A DNA stretch of 64,000 nucleotides from Ustulina deusta (taxonomy: Eukaryota > Ascomycota > Sordariomycetes > Xylariales > Xylariaceae), in assembly GCA_023159155.1 (NCBI GenBank), contig JAJNNX010000050.1, positions 310,001 through 374,000 of the forward strand. The letters are read 5' to 3'. The translations under genes were made by a program, and so were the position numbers. The notes under the pieces are model-generated. The model had not been told where the DNA came from and made no database searches. It saw only the letters and a list, made by a program, of their open reading frames with translations. Numbering within the stretch: the stretch's first letter is position 1; each line of letters begins with the position of its first letter. This document shows positions 1-11,234 of this stretch, in pieces.

Positions 1-508
1 GGAATACGATTGTGGCGCTGGAATGGGAAAAGATTGGATCTCAAGTCAGGCCTTAATATGGGCCACGTGAAGGAGGATGGATCTCGTCCTTGGAAGAAAA
101 AAAAAAGAGAAAAAAAAAAAGGGCCAACTGATGAATAAAAACCTAACGGGTCATTTCTTGTAGATACAGTGTATTGCTTCACCCGAATCAAGACATGCGA
201 ACATGATATGATATGTCCAAATGTTTAAAGGTAATAAACAATGCATCTTGCGCGCATGAGGGCTAAGTAGACAAGCATCATAGTGCACGAGATACCGCAC
301 ACAGCACACCTACATATGGTCAGGATTGCTTCGTGAACACAGAAATCAACTCATCTTCACATCCTGTAGGGTATCAATCTCTTCTCTATTATGTTTTATT
401 TTTTGTCTCAGATGCATCAGCCTAATCAACCCACGTATATACACTTCGGAGTCATCACCGTGTCGTCCATACATCCATTTCCCCTTTGACATTTACGTGC
501 GTCAGAGC
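1..508. other. 3' flank of UTP20, no gene seen
   Basis: This stretch lies downstream of the UTP20 stop codon. It holds an A-rich run near 97-121 and otherwise unstructured sequence. The short open frames starting near 326 and 486 on the plus strand are not supported by any recognisable protein; the second runs antisense into UTP20. The 3' untranslated region of UTP20 is expected here. Confidence 0.6.
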
Positions 509-3500
509 TCAGTACTGGTGTCTCCGATTCCGATTCTGTATGCCTTTCTCCTTCCTACTCTTGACCTTCTTCTCTAGCCGTCCCCGTTTCCACTTCCCAA
601 AGCGTTCCGGCTGTGTCACGGCCTCAATCTTGCGCTTCCGGGAGCGGCCCTCGCGCTTCCTGCGCGCGCGTTCTCGCACTGCTAACAGCTCCGCTGTGTA
701 CGTTGCCGTACCGAACCTGCGCTGTAGCGCGTCCATTGTCTCAGTCGCTTTGGCTCGAAGCGCCTCGTGCCGTATCTTGAACGCGTCGTCTAGAGTTGAT
801 GGGATCGGGATTGACGGGTCCGTAAGCTGGTGGAGCGGGATCAATAAGGCGTATAATGAGGGTTGTAGTCTGTCCACCGGCAGTGTTCCGACCAGGATTG
901 AAACAATGTCGAGGGCCGCAACCTTGGGGATCAGGGCAGCCGCTCGAGGACGTGTCTCCTCGATTAGAATGTCGGAAAGCCAGGCACAGAGATTGTATAG
1001 AGACACCTGCTGCTCTAAAACCTTCTCGTCCTCAGGGTCGAGACCTGCCCACTCTTCGTCTTCGTCTTTGTCTTCGTCCGCCTCTTCTGCTTCGCTTCCA
1101 TCGTCACCATCTACTCCGAGTGCCTCTTTCTTTGTATCCCGAGTACCCGCGTCTAGGTACCTGCTGAGTATGAGACTGATCCGGCTTGCTTCTGCTGCTA
1201 AGGCCTCATTTAAGTCAACTGCTTCCTGTAAAGCAGGGACTTCGCCGCCTATAACATCGAGGTCCTTGCTATTTAACTTCCTGCCCTGCCGCTTCTTCCA
1301 GCGTGCTATTACGCCCGGGCTTAGTATGCCAATGGCACCTGTGATCAGACGTTCCATCATTGCCCCATCCAACTGCAGCCCATGTGACCCAACAATGCGC
1401 TGCGTGTGATCAGCATTCTTGTTAGTGTTTTGGAAGTCAGTCAAATATGTGACTATTAGCTGTGCCGCAGATGTCTTAACAAGTATATCAGAATGCGACA
1501 AAGGTGTTGTGGTTAAACGCCATAATTCATGGTGGGCAAAAGCAGTGGCTGGATGCTTTTGGGTCAAAATTCCTATGGTCTGCAGAACAACCTTGATCAG
1601 GTCTGTTTCCTTCGCGAAGGCGGAAAAGTTGCTCAATACCGTAACCACTGCGTCCAGTAACCGGTCTAGATCTTTCTTGTCTCTTGACGAGGGTTCTCTG
1701 CCTTCGAAATAGAGCGCAAAGGATTGGATCGCAAGTTGGAGAACTGACGGGTTGTCGTTCTGCTCAAGCCAGTTCCGTGCAAGGCCGAGAAATTTGGATA
1801 TTCGGTCCTTGTCGGCTTTGCGGAATATTTCTTTGATGAGCTCAGCAGCGGCTAAGCAACATTTTTCACTCTCGTCGTTGGCCAAAACCAAGATCAGAGG
1901 AATGAAACAATTAGCAGCAACCTCTTGGACGAAGTCGTCGGCTGACTTCATTAACAGGAGGTGAATTACTTCCATGACGGAGAGACGGCCCCCTTCCCTC
2001 TCATACTTCAAGTTTGCAACAATGAAGCTGAGCTGTTTCGCCCATCTGTTCTTCTTCTGGGGATAGTCTCGTAGGAACTGAAAAAATGCCCCTCGTGCTA
2101 AGTCGCGGGTGTTTTTATCATCGTTTGTGATCATGACGTTACCAACATAGTCTAAGGTATCATAAACCACCGCAGTTTCAACTCTCTGGTCCAGCACCGA
2201 CCGAAGAAAATTGAATGTGACATGACGGTAGAGTGGCTCCGTCAAATCGTCTTTGAGTTTGCCGAGCAACATATCAATGGCAGCATCTTTGACAACAACA
2301 TCGCGCCTGTCCCGAAGTATGACAGACATTAACTTCAGTGAAACTTGCGCAAGGTCTCCCGCGAGGGATGTCGATGTCGAAATACATTTTGTTGCTTCTT
2401 TCGCGGCTACCTTGTAGAGTTTTGATGCGTCGTCAGTCTTGAAAGGAACCTTGGTGAGTACGTTCAAAAGCTTGAAGGTGGCGATTTTGACTTCCTCTTC
2501 TCCTCCAACCACAGCGTCTCCGAAAATAGGTATGAACCCTGTAATGTTGCTCGAATTCCTTAAATTATCGTGTTTCTTAAGGACAGCTCGCAGGACGTCA
2601 ACGGCAAACCGAACCAGCTTGTACGTGTATTTACTTGTATTGCTCCGCTCGCCGCTCCTCTTGGCACCTTTCTGGACTAAGTATCGTCTGATTTTCGGAT
2701 CCAGTTTCGGCTCTGCTTCAACATTTTGGCTCGCATAAACTTGCTGGACAACTTCGTAGCAGAAAATCAGTGTATCTCGACTTGCTGCAGCAGAGTTTCC
2801 CAAAAGACCGGCTGTAATTCTCGAGAGCAGCTCATCAATCTTCCTGACCATCCGGAGGTCGAGCTTCTCAAGTAATAAGGAACGAAGTGGGCTAATGAGG
2901 TCACCCAGGCGGTTAACCGAAGCAGTCCGGGCAATGAGCTCCATAGAATCCTGGCTCTTGCTACTCTTAACCTCTTTCGTTTTACTGGTGTATCCTTCAG
3001 CATCTTTCTCCTGGCCAATAACACCAAATATATCATCCATGATGATAGCCATAATATCGTGTAGGCAATAATCAATATCCCCCGGCTGGAATTGAGGTAT
3101 GACCGCTACTAGGATAGTATGCATGGTGTAAGATAGAACATGAAGCTGATAGCCTGAAGTTAAGGCTCCCCGAAGCTCTTTCAATACAAATCCGAGATAC
3201 GACGGCCCTAGCAACGAAGTCATCTTAGATAGAGTATCCCGCGCCATTTCTCGGGATTCTAGTGCTTTGCTTCTAAGAATGTGACAGATGTCTGTAAGAA
3301 CACCGGGCAGCTTCTGGTTCAAAGACTCTTCAGAGAGAAGTTTGAGAGCTTTAACAACAATGATTCCAACGGGAACACGCGAGCTTACGGTTGCTTCGTC
3401 CTTTTCATGCATGTAGCTTAGAAGGGGTGGCAAGATGTTAGAAAGAACGTCTTCATTGAACTTTTCAATAGAAGGTAGCGTCCTAGACAGATGCGACTTG

Positions 3501-6500
3501 CGATTCGACGAGTTATCGAGGTCCATTCGCTCAGAATTCCTTTCGCTTGCTGTAGATGTGAGGGTGTCAACAAACTTGCCAAGAAGCCTGATTAACTGCT
3601 TCTGAGTCTCTGGCTTTGTCTCAACATAGCCAATGTACCGACGTAAAATTGCTCGATATTGAGGCCACTCCAGGGAAAAGGCTAAATCTGAGATGGTCGT
3701 TGCTGCCTGAGCACCTACTCCGTGGTCATCACCATCGTTGGGGCGGTTGAAGATAAAGTGCTCTAGAAGAGGCACAAAAAACTGCGCCACATGTTTACTG
3801 CTCAAAGCAGTATGGACACTAACTTTAGACAGCAGCTGCAGCGCTCGCATCTGTCTTAGCGCAGCAGGGTTCAGAATATTGCTGAAGAAGCTAGGATCCG
3901 GATCTTTCTCATCTGGTGCGGGATTAAGGGTTACGAGATCAGAAATCGGGCTCCAAGACGGCATCCGAGAGATTAGGTATCCCATCACCCTCATAGTTTC
4001 TCGCCGGACAGTTTCCGACAGTTCCTTCACATTAGAGTATAACGACGGCAAAACCACAGCGGAAAGCATCCCGCGAAAGCATTCGCCCTCCTCGCCTGTT
4101 GAAGCAGCAACAGCATCAATGAAACTGCAAAGACCGTCTGCAGAATTCGCAGAGAGCACACCGTATTCTTCATCATGTTTCATGTAAAATATCATGTTGT
4201 GTATCAATGGCTCCCAGTCCCACACTGTAAATGGTGTCTCTCTAGGCTTCGATATAGTATTGAATGCTGCCAGGCGTTTGTTATAATCAGGTTCGTCGAT
4301 GCGGTTGCGGCGGAAGGCGTTCATATCTGCACATAGCTCGGCAAGGTCAACTGCCTTATTTCTTCTGGTTTGTCTGCGAAGCAAAACTGCGAGGACATTT
4401 GAGAGATTCTCGCGGCTTGTTCGATCTCGGAAGAAGCTGTATAGTGACGCGATTGTTGGGTAAATTCGGTCGAATACGCCATACTCATGAGTCATTCCAT
4501 CTAATGCAAGAAACCTCTCAAGCATAACGAGGACGACACTTTTGATTTTTGGGCTGACTGTTTTGGACGGTTGGTCTAGCAGAAACACGGCAACGTTGAC
4601 AAATTTTCCAACGTGATCGGACTGCTGAACCATTGGAGAGAGATCGACCACAGCTTCAACACATGCCAGGAGAATATCTTTTCCAATATTTTCTTCGGTA
4701 TTGAGAATTTCGCCGACCGTTTCTAGGATCATGTTGATATTGGGTTCGATAAGCTCCTCTACGATCAGCTCGTTGGATTCACACTCTGTGGCTGGAAGCT
4801 GAGATAGTCTGACTAAATTGCGCAGAATCCTAAGGGAAAAGATTCTAACGTCGTCTTTAGACTTGGCAAAGGCTACCAGATCCATTAATTTGCGAATGAT
4901 TCGGTCATCAATAGTGAGAAACAACGCAGTTTTCGGTAACTGAGAAATCGTAGAGAGTAGCTGGAGAATTCCAGATATGCCCTGAGCATTCTCGCTAGCG
5001 AACTTTCCGAGGCGTGGACTTACGGCTTCCCTAATCAAAATCTCGCGATAAGGAGTCCAGTCGAAGCCGGGGGTGTTTTGGAGTAATGAGATGACACATT
5101 TCAGCGAAGTACTGCGAACAGTTCGAAATAATGAATTGTGTGTTGGTGCCTCTTCCTCTTCCCTTTCCTCGTCGGCAGCTTGTTGCAGCTTTCGACAGGA
5201 CGACACCAAGCAGTATAAAGTTCCAGGGAGGATCCGATCCATATAATTCATGATACTCGTTCCGAGCTCATTGATCATGGCTTCCATCATATTCAGAAAG
5301 CCGACCTGTTTCCGAATGGACATGAGATCTCGTCGAAAAGTGTCGTCACACAAACCGTTCTTTCCTAACAGATGTATATTACGGAGATTTCCTAGCGAGA
5401 TGTCAAGAAAGCTTCCCATGTCCTCAACGGTAAGTTGTCTCAAGACAGCGAGGCGGTTTGCCTGTAGACCATTCCGTCCACTTGCAATTCCCTTCTTGGA
5501 GATCGTCCGCCCGTACAGGAGCCTAAGCAGCACGGGCATTGCCTCATCCCGATGTTCCGGCTGGATTTGCTTATCCCCTTGGAAAATCACGGTAAGTTCG
5601 TTTTTGAATCGCGCTTCGTCTAGTAGGTATTCCAAACTTTCCTGGTACGGCTTGACACCCTCCTGCTTCCACGTTAAAATAGCCTTAAGAGCAGACTTTT
5701 GTACCTCAATGTCGCCATTTGAAAGCAATACGAGTAATGCATCATAAACTTGCTGGCTTTGGAATAGTACTTTAGGGTTTGAGAATTGAGCAAACACCCC
5801 AATCAAGGTCTTCTTATCGAAAAGAGACCATGATTTGTCAACATCTTCTTCGCTTGCCTCCTCTTGCGCATCGTCTTCATCTAAATGTGAGTTCCATGAG
5901 AGAAATATAGGGACTAGCTTTCGAGACCTCTTTTCTGCAAGAGCTGGTGCGGCTAAAAAGACTTTGAGAGCTTGCGAGCGTGCATTAGAGGGTGTTTCTG
6001 GTATCATTTCCTGGCCCCTTTCGAAGGACTCTAAAATGATGTCCGATGGATTGTTAATCACATGATCCGCATCCTCGGCTTGGCTGTGAAGGCGTGAGAG
6101 ATTTCTACATTCGAAATCAGTTTGCCCGAAGTTTGACGCAATGGTAGGCCCCTTTGAGGAACCTTCCCAACGTTTTGATGGTATGTCGATCCATTTGAAG
6201 GCAATGTCGCAAATAATGTCGTCTCCACATTTCGTTTGGCCAATTTGTTGTAAAGCCTCAACTGCAGAATCCCAGACAGGCGTCACACGTACCGTCATAA
6301 GTCCAAAGAGAAAAGATGGGATGGCATGACGGAGCCAGGAGTTTTCGCTCAGATTAGGATATGCAACCGCAAGGTTGCGCATATGCATTGATAAGGCCCG
6401 AGCGTTTTGGAGATCAACAGGCGTCTCTTCGGCTTGTTGCATAAGTGCAAGACAGCCTAGCTCATCGGGCGCCGAATCAAGCTTGCTAAGCAGGCGTAAA

Positions 6501-8601
6501 GAGGCTATCCGATGATCATGCGATGGCATTGATAAACATTGAACAAGGCATTGGAGAAATGGATCGAGCTCTCCCTCATGGCCGACACTTTCCTCGCTCT
6601 GAGATTGTGGGCTTCGCTCCTCGCCACGGGCATTCATCATCTCATATTCGAGTATCGCTTCTAGAAATCCTGTTAAGCGATAATATCTAGGTGTAGCTGC
6701 TCTAAGCAAAGGAGTCAGAGAACAGTCAAGCTGCCCAGACGCCTTACTCATTCGAAGATAGGCAGAAAAGCCTTGACTAACAATGAAGCGAGCTTCCTCA
6801 GTAAGTGGGGACTGCGATGGCCTCAACGCAAGCTTCAGCTTCCTCAACAGCACGTCAGCAATAGGCCCAATAGTAGATGGTCGAACAGTCGTCAAGTCTA
6901 GAAGGCGCAGCAGGGCAGAGTACTTAGGTAGGCATCTGTCACGCCATATTTTCGGGTCCTTATCGTATGCATCCGACGTGCCCTGCTCGGGAAAAGGAGA
7001 GATCTCTAATCGCTCGAATTTAGTGACAATCTGGTCTTGCCACGACTGTGGCAATGAGAATATGTCTGCATCGCCAACACACGGTAAAGCTCGTGATTCA
7101 ATCATGCGCGGCAGAAACACGCAGAGCATGTCTTCATTCGACCCCTGAGACCAGTGTTGAACAATGAACCTGCAATTCCGGTTAGTTTCTGTACTCTATA
7201 ATTTATACACAATGTGCCGGCTTACTTTTGAAACGACTTCAGGAATATACTGCGGAAGCGGGTAGAGTCCAAGTCGGAGAAATATGAGCAGTATGGTATG
7301 AACCAACCTATCAATGGTTCACGAGTCATGACAGCAATAAATTCAGCAATGTAGGGAATTAATATGTCCATCGGCGCTTGCTGCCAGACTATTGCTGCAT
7401 TCACTAGCAGTTGTTGCCATATAGCTGTCGACTCAGCTGTCTCTGGAACCTTTGAGTTCTTTGAAATAGGCTCAAGACATTGCAGCAAACTACCAAGAAT
7501 GAGTTGCCAGTCGACAATGCGGGTTCCCTTTCTCACTCCGGATATTATTCCCAAACACCTGATAAAGAGAATATTACGCCGAGGGAATTCAGCTCGAGTT
7601 TCGTCGCTTGTGACTGCGTCGGCGATCGCTTTGGGAATCGAGATGAATGTCTCGGCGGTCGTGTGATGAACCAAACTCACAAGTACACCACAAACAACCT
7701 CGGACCAGTTTATCGGCTCCAGAGAAAGACACTGATCGTTCGGCACAGAGCACACCAGAGATTTGACAATTTCAGGTCCAGTTGTATGTATACCACGGCC
7801 CTGGCCTTTCACTGCCTCAGCGAACATGGTCATGAGTCCATGATAATACAATTCTAAATTACGATTGTCTCTGCTGGCAGCAAAGTCATCACGGACATGT
7901 TGAATAAATGGAGCCAGCGCCTTCTCCTTATTCGCCGGTGCTGCAGCCTTTTTAACCAGGAAGCTCAATGCCTCGGCAGCAAACCTCGTAATGTGAGCAG
8001 GGTTTCGACCCTTTCCGAGCAGAGGCGCAAGCAAGTCGTACGTAGGCCTCAAGTCCGGGACGATGAGTTTCGAGAGGTATTTGAAAAGAAAGGCGAGGCA
8101 AGCAAACGTCCACTCCACGACGGCTGCGTCTTGGGGCCGGCTGGCGACTTCAATGATGAGAGTAAGAGCCCGTGGGTAGTGCTTCTCAAACCGCGTACCC
8201 AGGTCGTGCGCAAAGGCAGTCAGCAGGTCGAACAAGGGCTCCAACGACTCCAAGTCCTGCATAGCAATGTATTTTTCGAGCAAATCCATGATGCGGCCTT
8301 CGAAATGCAGTATTTGAGGCAGACTGTCGCACAGCGGCTGCAGCTCCCTCTTGAAGGAGGTAAAGCCCTTGGAGAGATTGAGCTCGGCCCATTTCTCCAG
8401 CCCGTTTCTGAGGTAGGAGGTGGTCGCCTCGAGGTCTTCGGCGTCGAGATCATGGCGGCGGACTCTTCGGAGGGGATCGAGGGAATGGAGCTTGGATATC
8501 TTGGTCGAGAAGGACTCCCATCGGTGATTCTTCTGATGGGGAGTTCCGCCGGGTTTGCTCTTCCGGGACTTGAACACGCGCCCAGACTGTGATGAGCGCA
8601 T
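509..8601 (-). CDS. utp20: UTP20-type U3 snoRNP / small-subunit processome protein (2 exons)
   Basis: Spliced coding sequence is 8601-7226 joined to 7169-509, giving 2678 residues, the size usual for fungal UTP20. The 56-base intron (7225-7170) has a GTAAGC donor, an ACTAAC branch site and a GCAG acceptor, and joining restores one frame. The protein is almost wholly helical HEAT-like repeat. An acidic patch lies about 240 residues from the end, and the last 50 residues are very rich in Lys/Arg, as expected of a nucleolar protein. By family knowledge UTP20 (DRIM) binds U3 snoRNP in the 90S pre-ribosome and is needed for 18S rRNA processing. The start is the first ATG of the open frame and leads into a basic N-terminus rich in Arg, Ser and Lys. 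It is transcribed divergently from the DRN1-like gene. Identification rests on overall length and recognisable N-terminal and central sequence, not on an alignment. Confidence 0.93.
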
Positions 8602-9063
8602 CGTGGCTGCCTTCCGGTGCAGGGTCTACCGGCGCGTAGTTGGTTGTTGCTACCGAGGAAGGCTTGTCGATGAGGAGTGTAGAGTCTACATGCGAGTTGA
8701 GACTTCGCCCCACCACTGAAATCCATCTCAGATGTCGTCCAAACTAGAACTTTTTTCAAGCTCGGGAGCGCTAATGCGCGTAGATGATAATCGATAAGAT
8801 CGATAAGATCTATCCAGGATGCCTTATCAGTTTATCGCCAATACCTTGTACCTTTGTGCCTGCCTACTTGAGTTTACTTGGAACTCACATTAAGCACCTG
8901 TACCAGGTATCTACCAGGTATCTCTTTGTACCTACCTAGAGGTACCTAGCATCTACCAGCTTCAGACCATCAACATCACCAACCAGACTGGCTTATTGCT
9001 CTGCACTCCTCTTTCCACTACCTCTCCCCCGCCCCCGAGAATTTCAGTTTCTCGTCTCAAGCC
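8602..9063. promoter_or_regulatory. divergent promoter of UTP20 and DRN1-like gene with GATA-motif cluster
   Basis: The 462 bases between the two start codons must hold both promoters. Between 8786 and 8836 there are five GATAA/TTATC motifs (8786-8790, 8793-8798, 8802-8807, 8823-8828, 8832-8836), the core bound by fungal GATA factors. A short tandem repeat of the type TACCAGGTATC follows near 8903-8925, then several AGGTACCT-like words. The motifs are seen directly; binding by a GATA factor is inference. Confidence 0.5.
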
Positions 9064-10835
9064 ATGGCGGCGAAAGTGTAGGTCCACCTCATTATTAGGC
9101 AGATGTTCAATGACGTGCAGCCTCCTAACCGCGCCTATCACAGGATTGTATTGGGCAGTGTGGATGGTAAGCTTCAAGAGGCATTCACGAAGCTTGAGAC
9201 ATTGCATAAGAAGCAGAACTTCTCTTTTGCCATCATCGCTGGAAATCTCTTCGACCTCGATCAGGACGATGCGACTATCCACAGTCTTCTCGGCGGCGCG
9301 ATTCGCGTGCCTCTTTCGACATACTTCACGATCGGCACAACACCTCTACCCCAAGCAGTAGTCGAGCGCATTCAGAGGGATGAAGACGTAAGAACGGACT
9401 TTTGCATTATACCTGTCTCTACGATGCCGTCCTCTCGTACTGATAATCGCCTGTGCAGATTTGCGAAAACCTCCATTTCCTCGGAAAGCGTAGCACGACC
9501 AAGACATCGGACGGGATACGCATCGTCACCTTGGGGGGAGCTTTGGATGCATCTATGGTCGGTGGCCAATCGAAGGACCAACACCTTCCATTCCATACAG
9601 TCGGCGACGCGAAGGCACTAAGAGGCGCCAACACGGCGGATATTCTCCTTACGACTCCCTGGCCCGCAGCTGTTACAACCAACTCCACAGTCACTGTTGC
9701 GCCGGAAAACAAGAACGCCATCCTAGCTTCGGAGGAGATAGCAGAGCTATGCGCCGCACTGAAACCGCGATACCACTTCTCGGCATCACCCACCGCATTT
9801 TTCTACGAGCGCGAACCGTTCTTGCATCCTCCCACTGATAATGAATCCGATGGCAAGGCTATCACACGGTTCATATCGCTTGCGCCCTTCGGCAACTCTT
9901 CCAAAGCCAAAGCCAAATCTCTCTACGCCTTCAACATCACACCTGGAGAGCATATCACTTCCGTGCCTGCTGGCTGCACTCCTTCTCCATTTCTCTCTAG
10001 TGCAAGAAAGCGCCCAGCACCGGATGACGGAGGACAGTTCAGCCGATTCGCCAACAGTCATGACCGACGTGGTGGTGGTGGTCGGCACAAAAAGCTCAAG
10101 CGCGAACCTCCCCCTGGCCCAGACCGCTGCTTCTTCTGCCTTAGTAACGTGGAAGTAGACACGCACATAATTTGCTGTATCGGCACAGAGGCATATGTGA
10201 CCACCGCCAAAGGCCCCTTACCCGGCCAGGATCATTTTGCCTCTTCTGGTCTCTCCTTTCCTTGTCACCAGTTGATCATCCCGCTCTCTCACGAGCCAAC
10301 ATTCCAGGCGATGGGCGCCGACGCTGAAAAGGTTTTTAAAGATATGAGCCGATTCAAGGAAGCTATGCAAGCCATGGTAGCTTCACAGTCAAAGCACAAG
10401 CTTGGCGCAGTCACCTGGGAAATTAGTCGCCAAAGGGGTATTCATATCCACTGGCAGTTTATGCCTGTATCACACCACCTGATTCGCAAGGGGGTTGTCG
10501 AGGCCGGTTTCAAAGTCGAAGCCGAGAACCAGAAATACCCCCCTTTTCAGGAAACAGATCTTGGACCCGCTATCAACGAGCCAAGTGACTTCTTCCGCGT
10601 ATGGATCTGGTCCGACGATGGAGACACCGGTATTCAGAGCAAGGAGCTCGTTATGCGGCTAGACGAAAGCTTTCGATTTGACCTTCAATTCGGCCGTCGA
10701 GTTATGGCAAAGCTCCTTGGCCTCGAGGCCCGATTGTCGTGGCGCGACGTTGTCCAGCCTGCCGCGGAGGAGGTTGAGGATGTCGACAAGTTCAAAGCTG
10801 CTTTCAAGCCTTGGGATTTTAGCCTAGAAGAGTAG
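9064..10835 (+). CDS. drn1: DRN1 / CWF19-like protein with CwfJ domains (3 exons)
   Basis: Exons are 9064-9077, 9144-9387 and 9459-10835 (544 residues). The first exon has only 14 bases. Its donor GTAGGT and the CACAG acceptor give an N-terminus beginning MAAKVIVLGSVDG, which matches the usual start of the family; the second intron uses GTAAGA and TGCAG. The N-terminal third resembles the metallophosphoesterase-like fold of CWF19-like proteins. From about residue 265 a CwfJ C-terminal domain 1 begins, with paired Cys, His-Ile-Ile and a KGPL motif followed by LIIPLSHEPTF; a HIHWQFMPV motif and the CwfJ C-terminal domain 2 come after it. In yeast, Drn1 associates with the lariat debranching enzyme Dbr1 and the late spliceosome. 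A Lys/Arg-rich linker around residues 220-255 probably directs nuclear import. Orthology to DRN1, as opposed to another CwfJ member, is inferred. Confidence 0.87.
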
Positions 10836-11234
10836 ATTGTTTGTTTGCTGGTAAGGCATTGGCGTTGCTGGAAGGAAAAGTTGAGATACCCGCATTACCG
10901 GTTCCTGCATTATTCGGAGTTCTTCTATCCTAGATGGAAAATGATTAGACTGAGGTTGCGATGCTTTCGTATGGGATGGCGCAACAGCCATATTTGTATA
11001 TCTACCGCGCATTCGACGGACCAATGGATTTCAACCAGTTCTGGAAGGACCTCATTACCTGAGCTATAGAGATATTAAAGCTATTTCTGAGAAATACGAT
11101 CTCTTATCTCTCCACCTTACAGCGTGATTTTGCAAACAACTTTGGTCAGTCGTATTTCCTCAACGCTATCACACGTAAATATCTAGTTTTAAGTAAATAA
11201 CGCCGCCCTTTTTTTTTTTTGCACCTCGCCAAAT
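10836..11234. other. intergenic, convergent 3' ends
   Basis: The DRN1-like gene and the membrane-protein gene end toward each other here. There is a T-run near 11210-11220 and no supported gene. Transcript ends of both genes are expected in this interval. Confidence 0.6.

Noticed and set aside
486..1409. 307-codon frame on the plus strand
   Set aside because: It lies antisense to the C-terminal, Lys/Arg- and Glu-rich part of UTP20, whose skewed codons keep the opposite strand open. No domain is recognisable.
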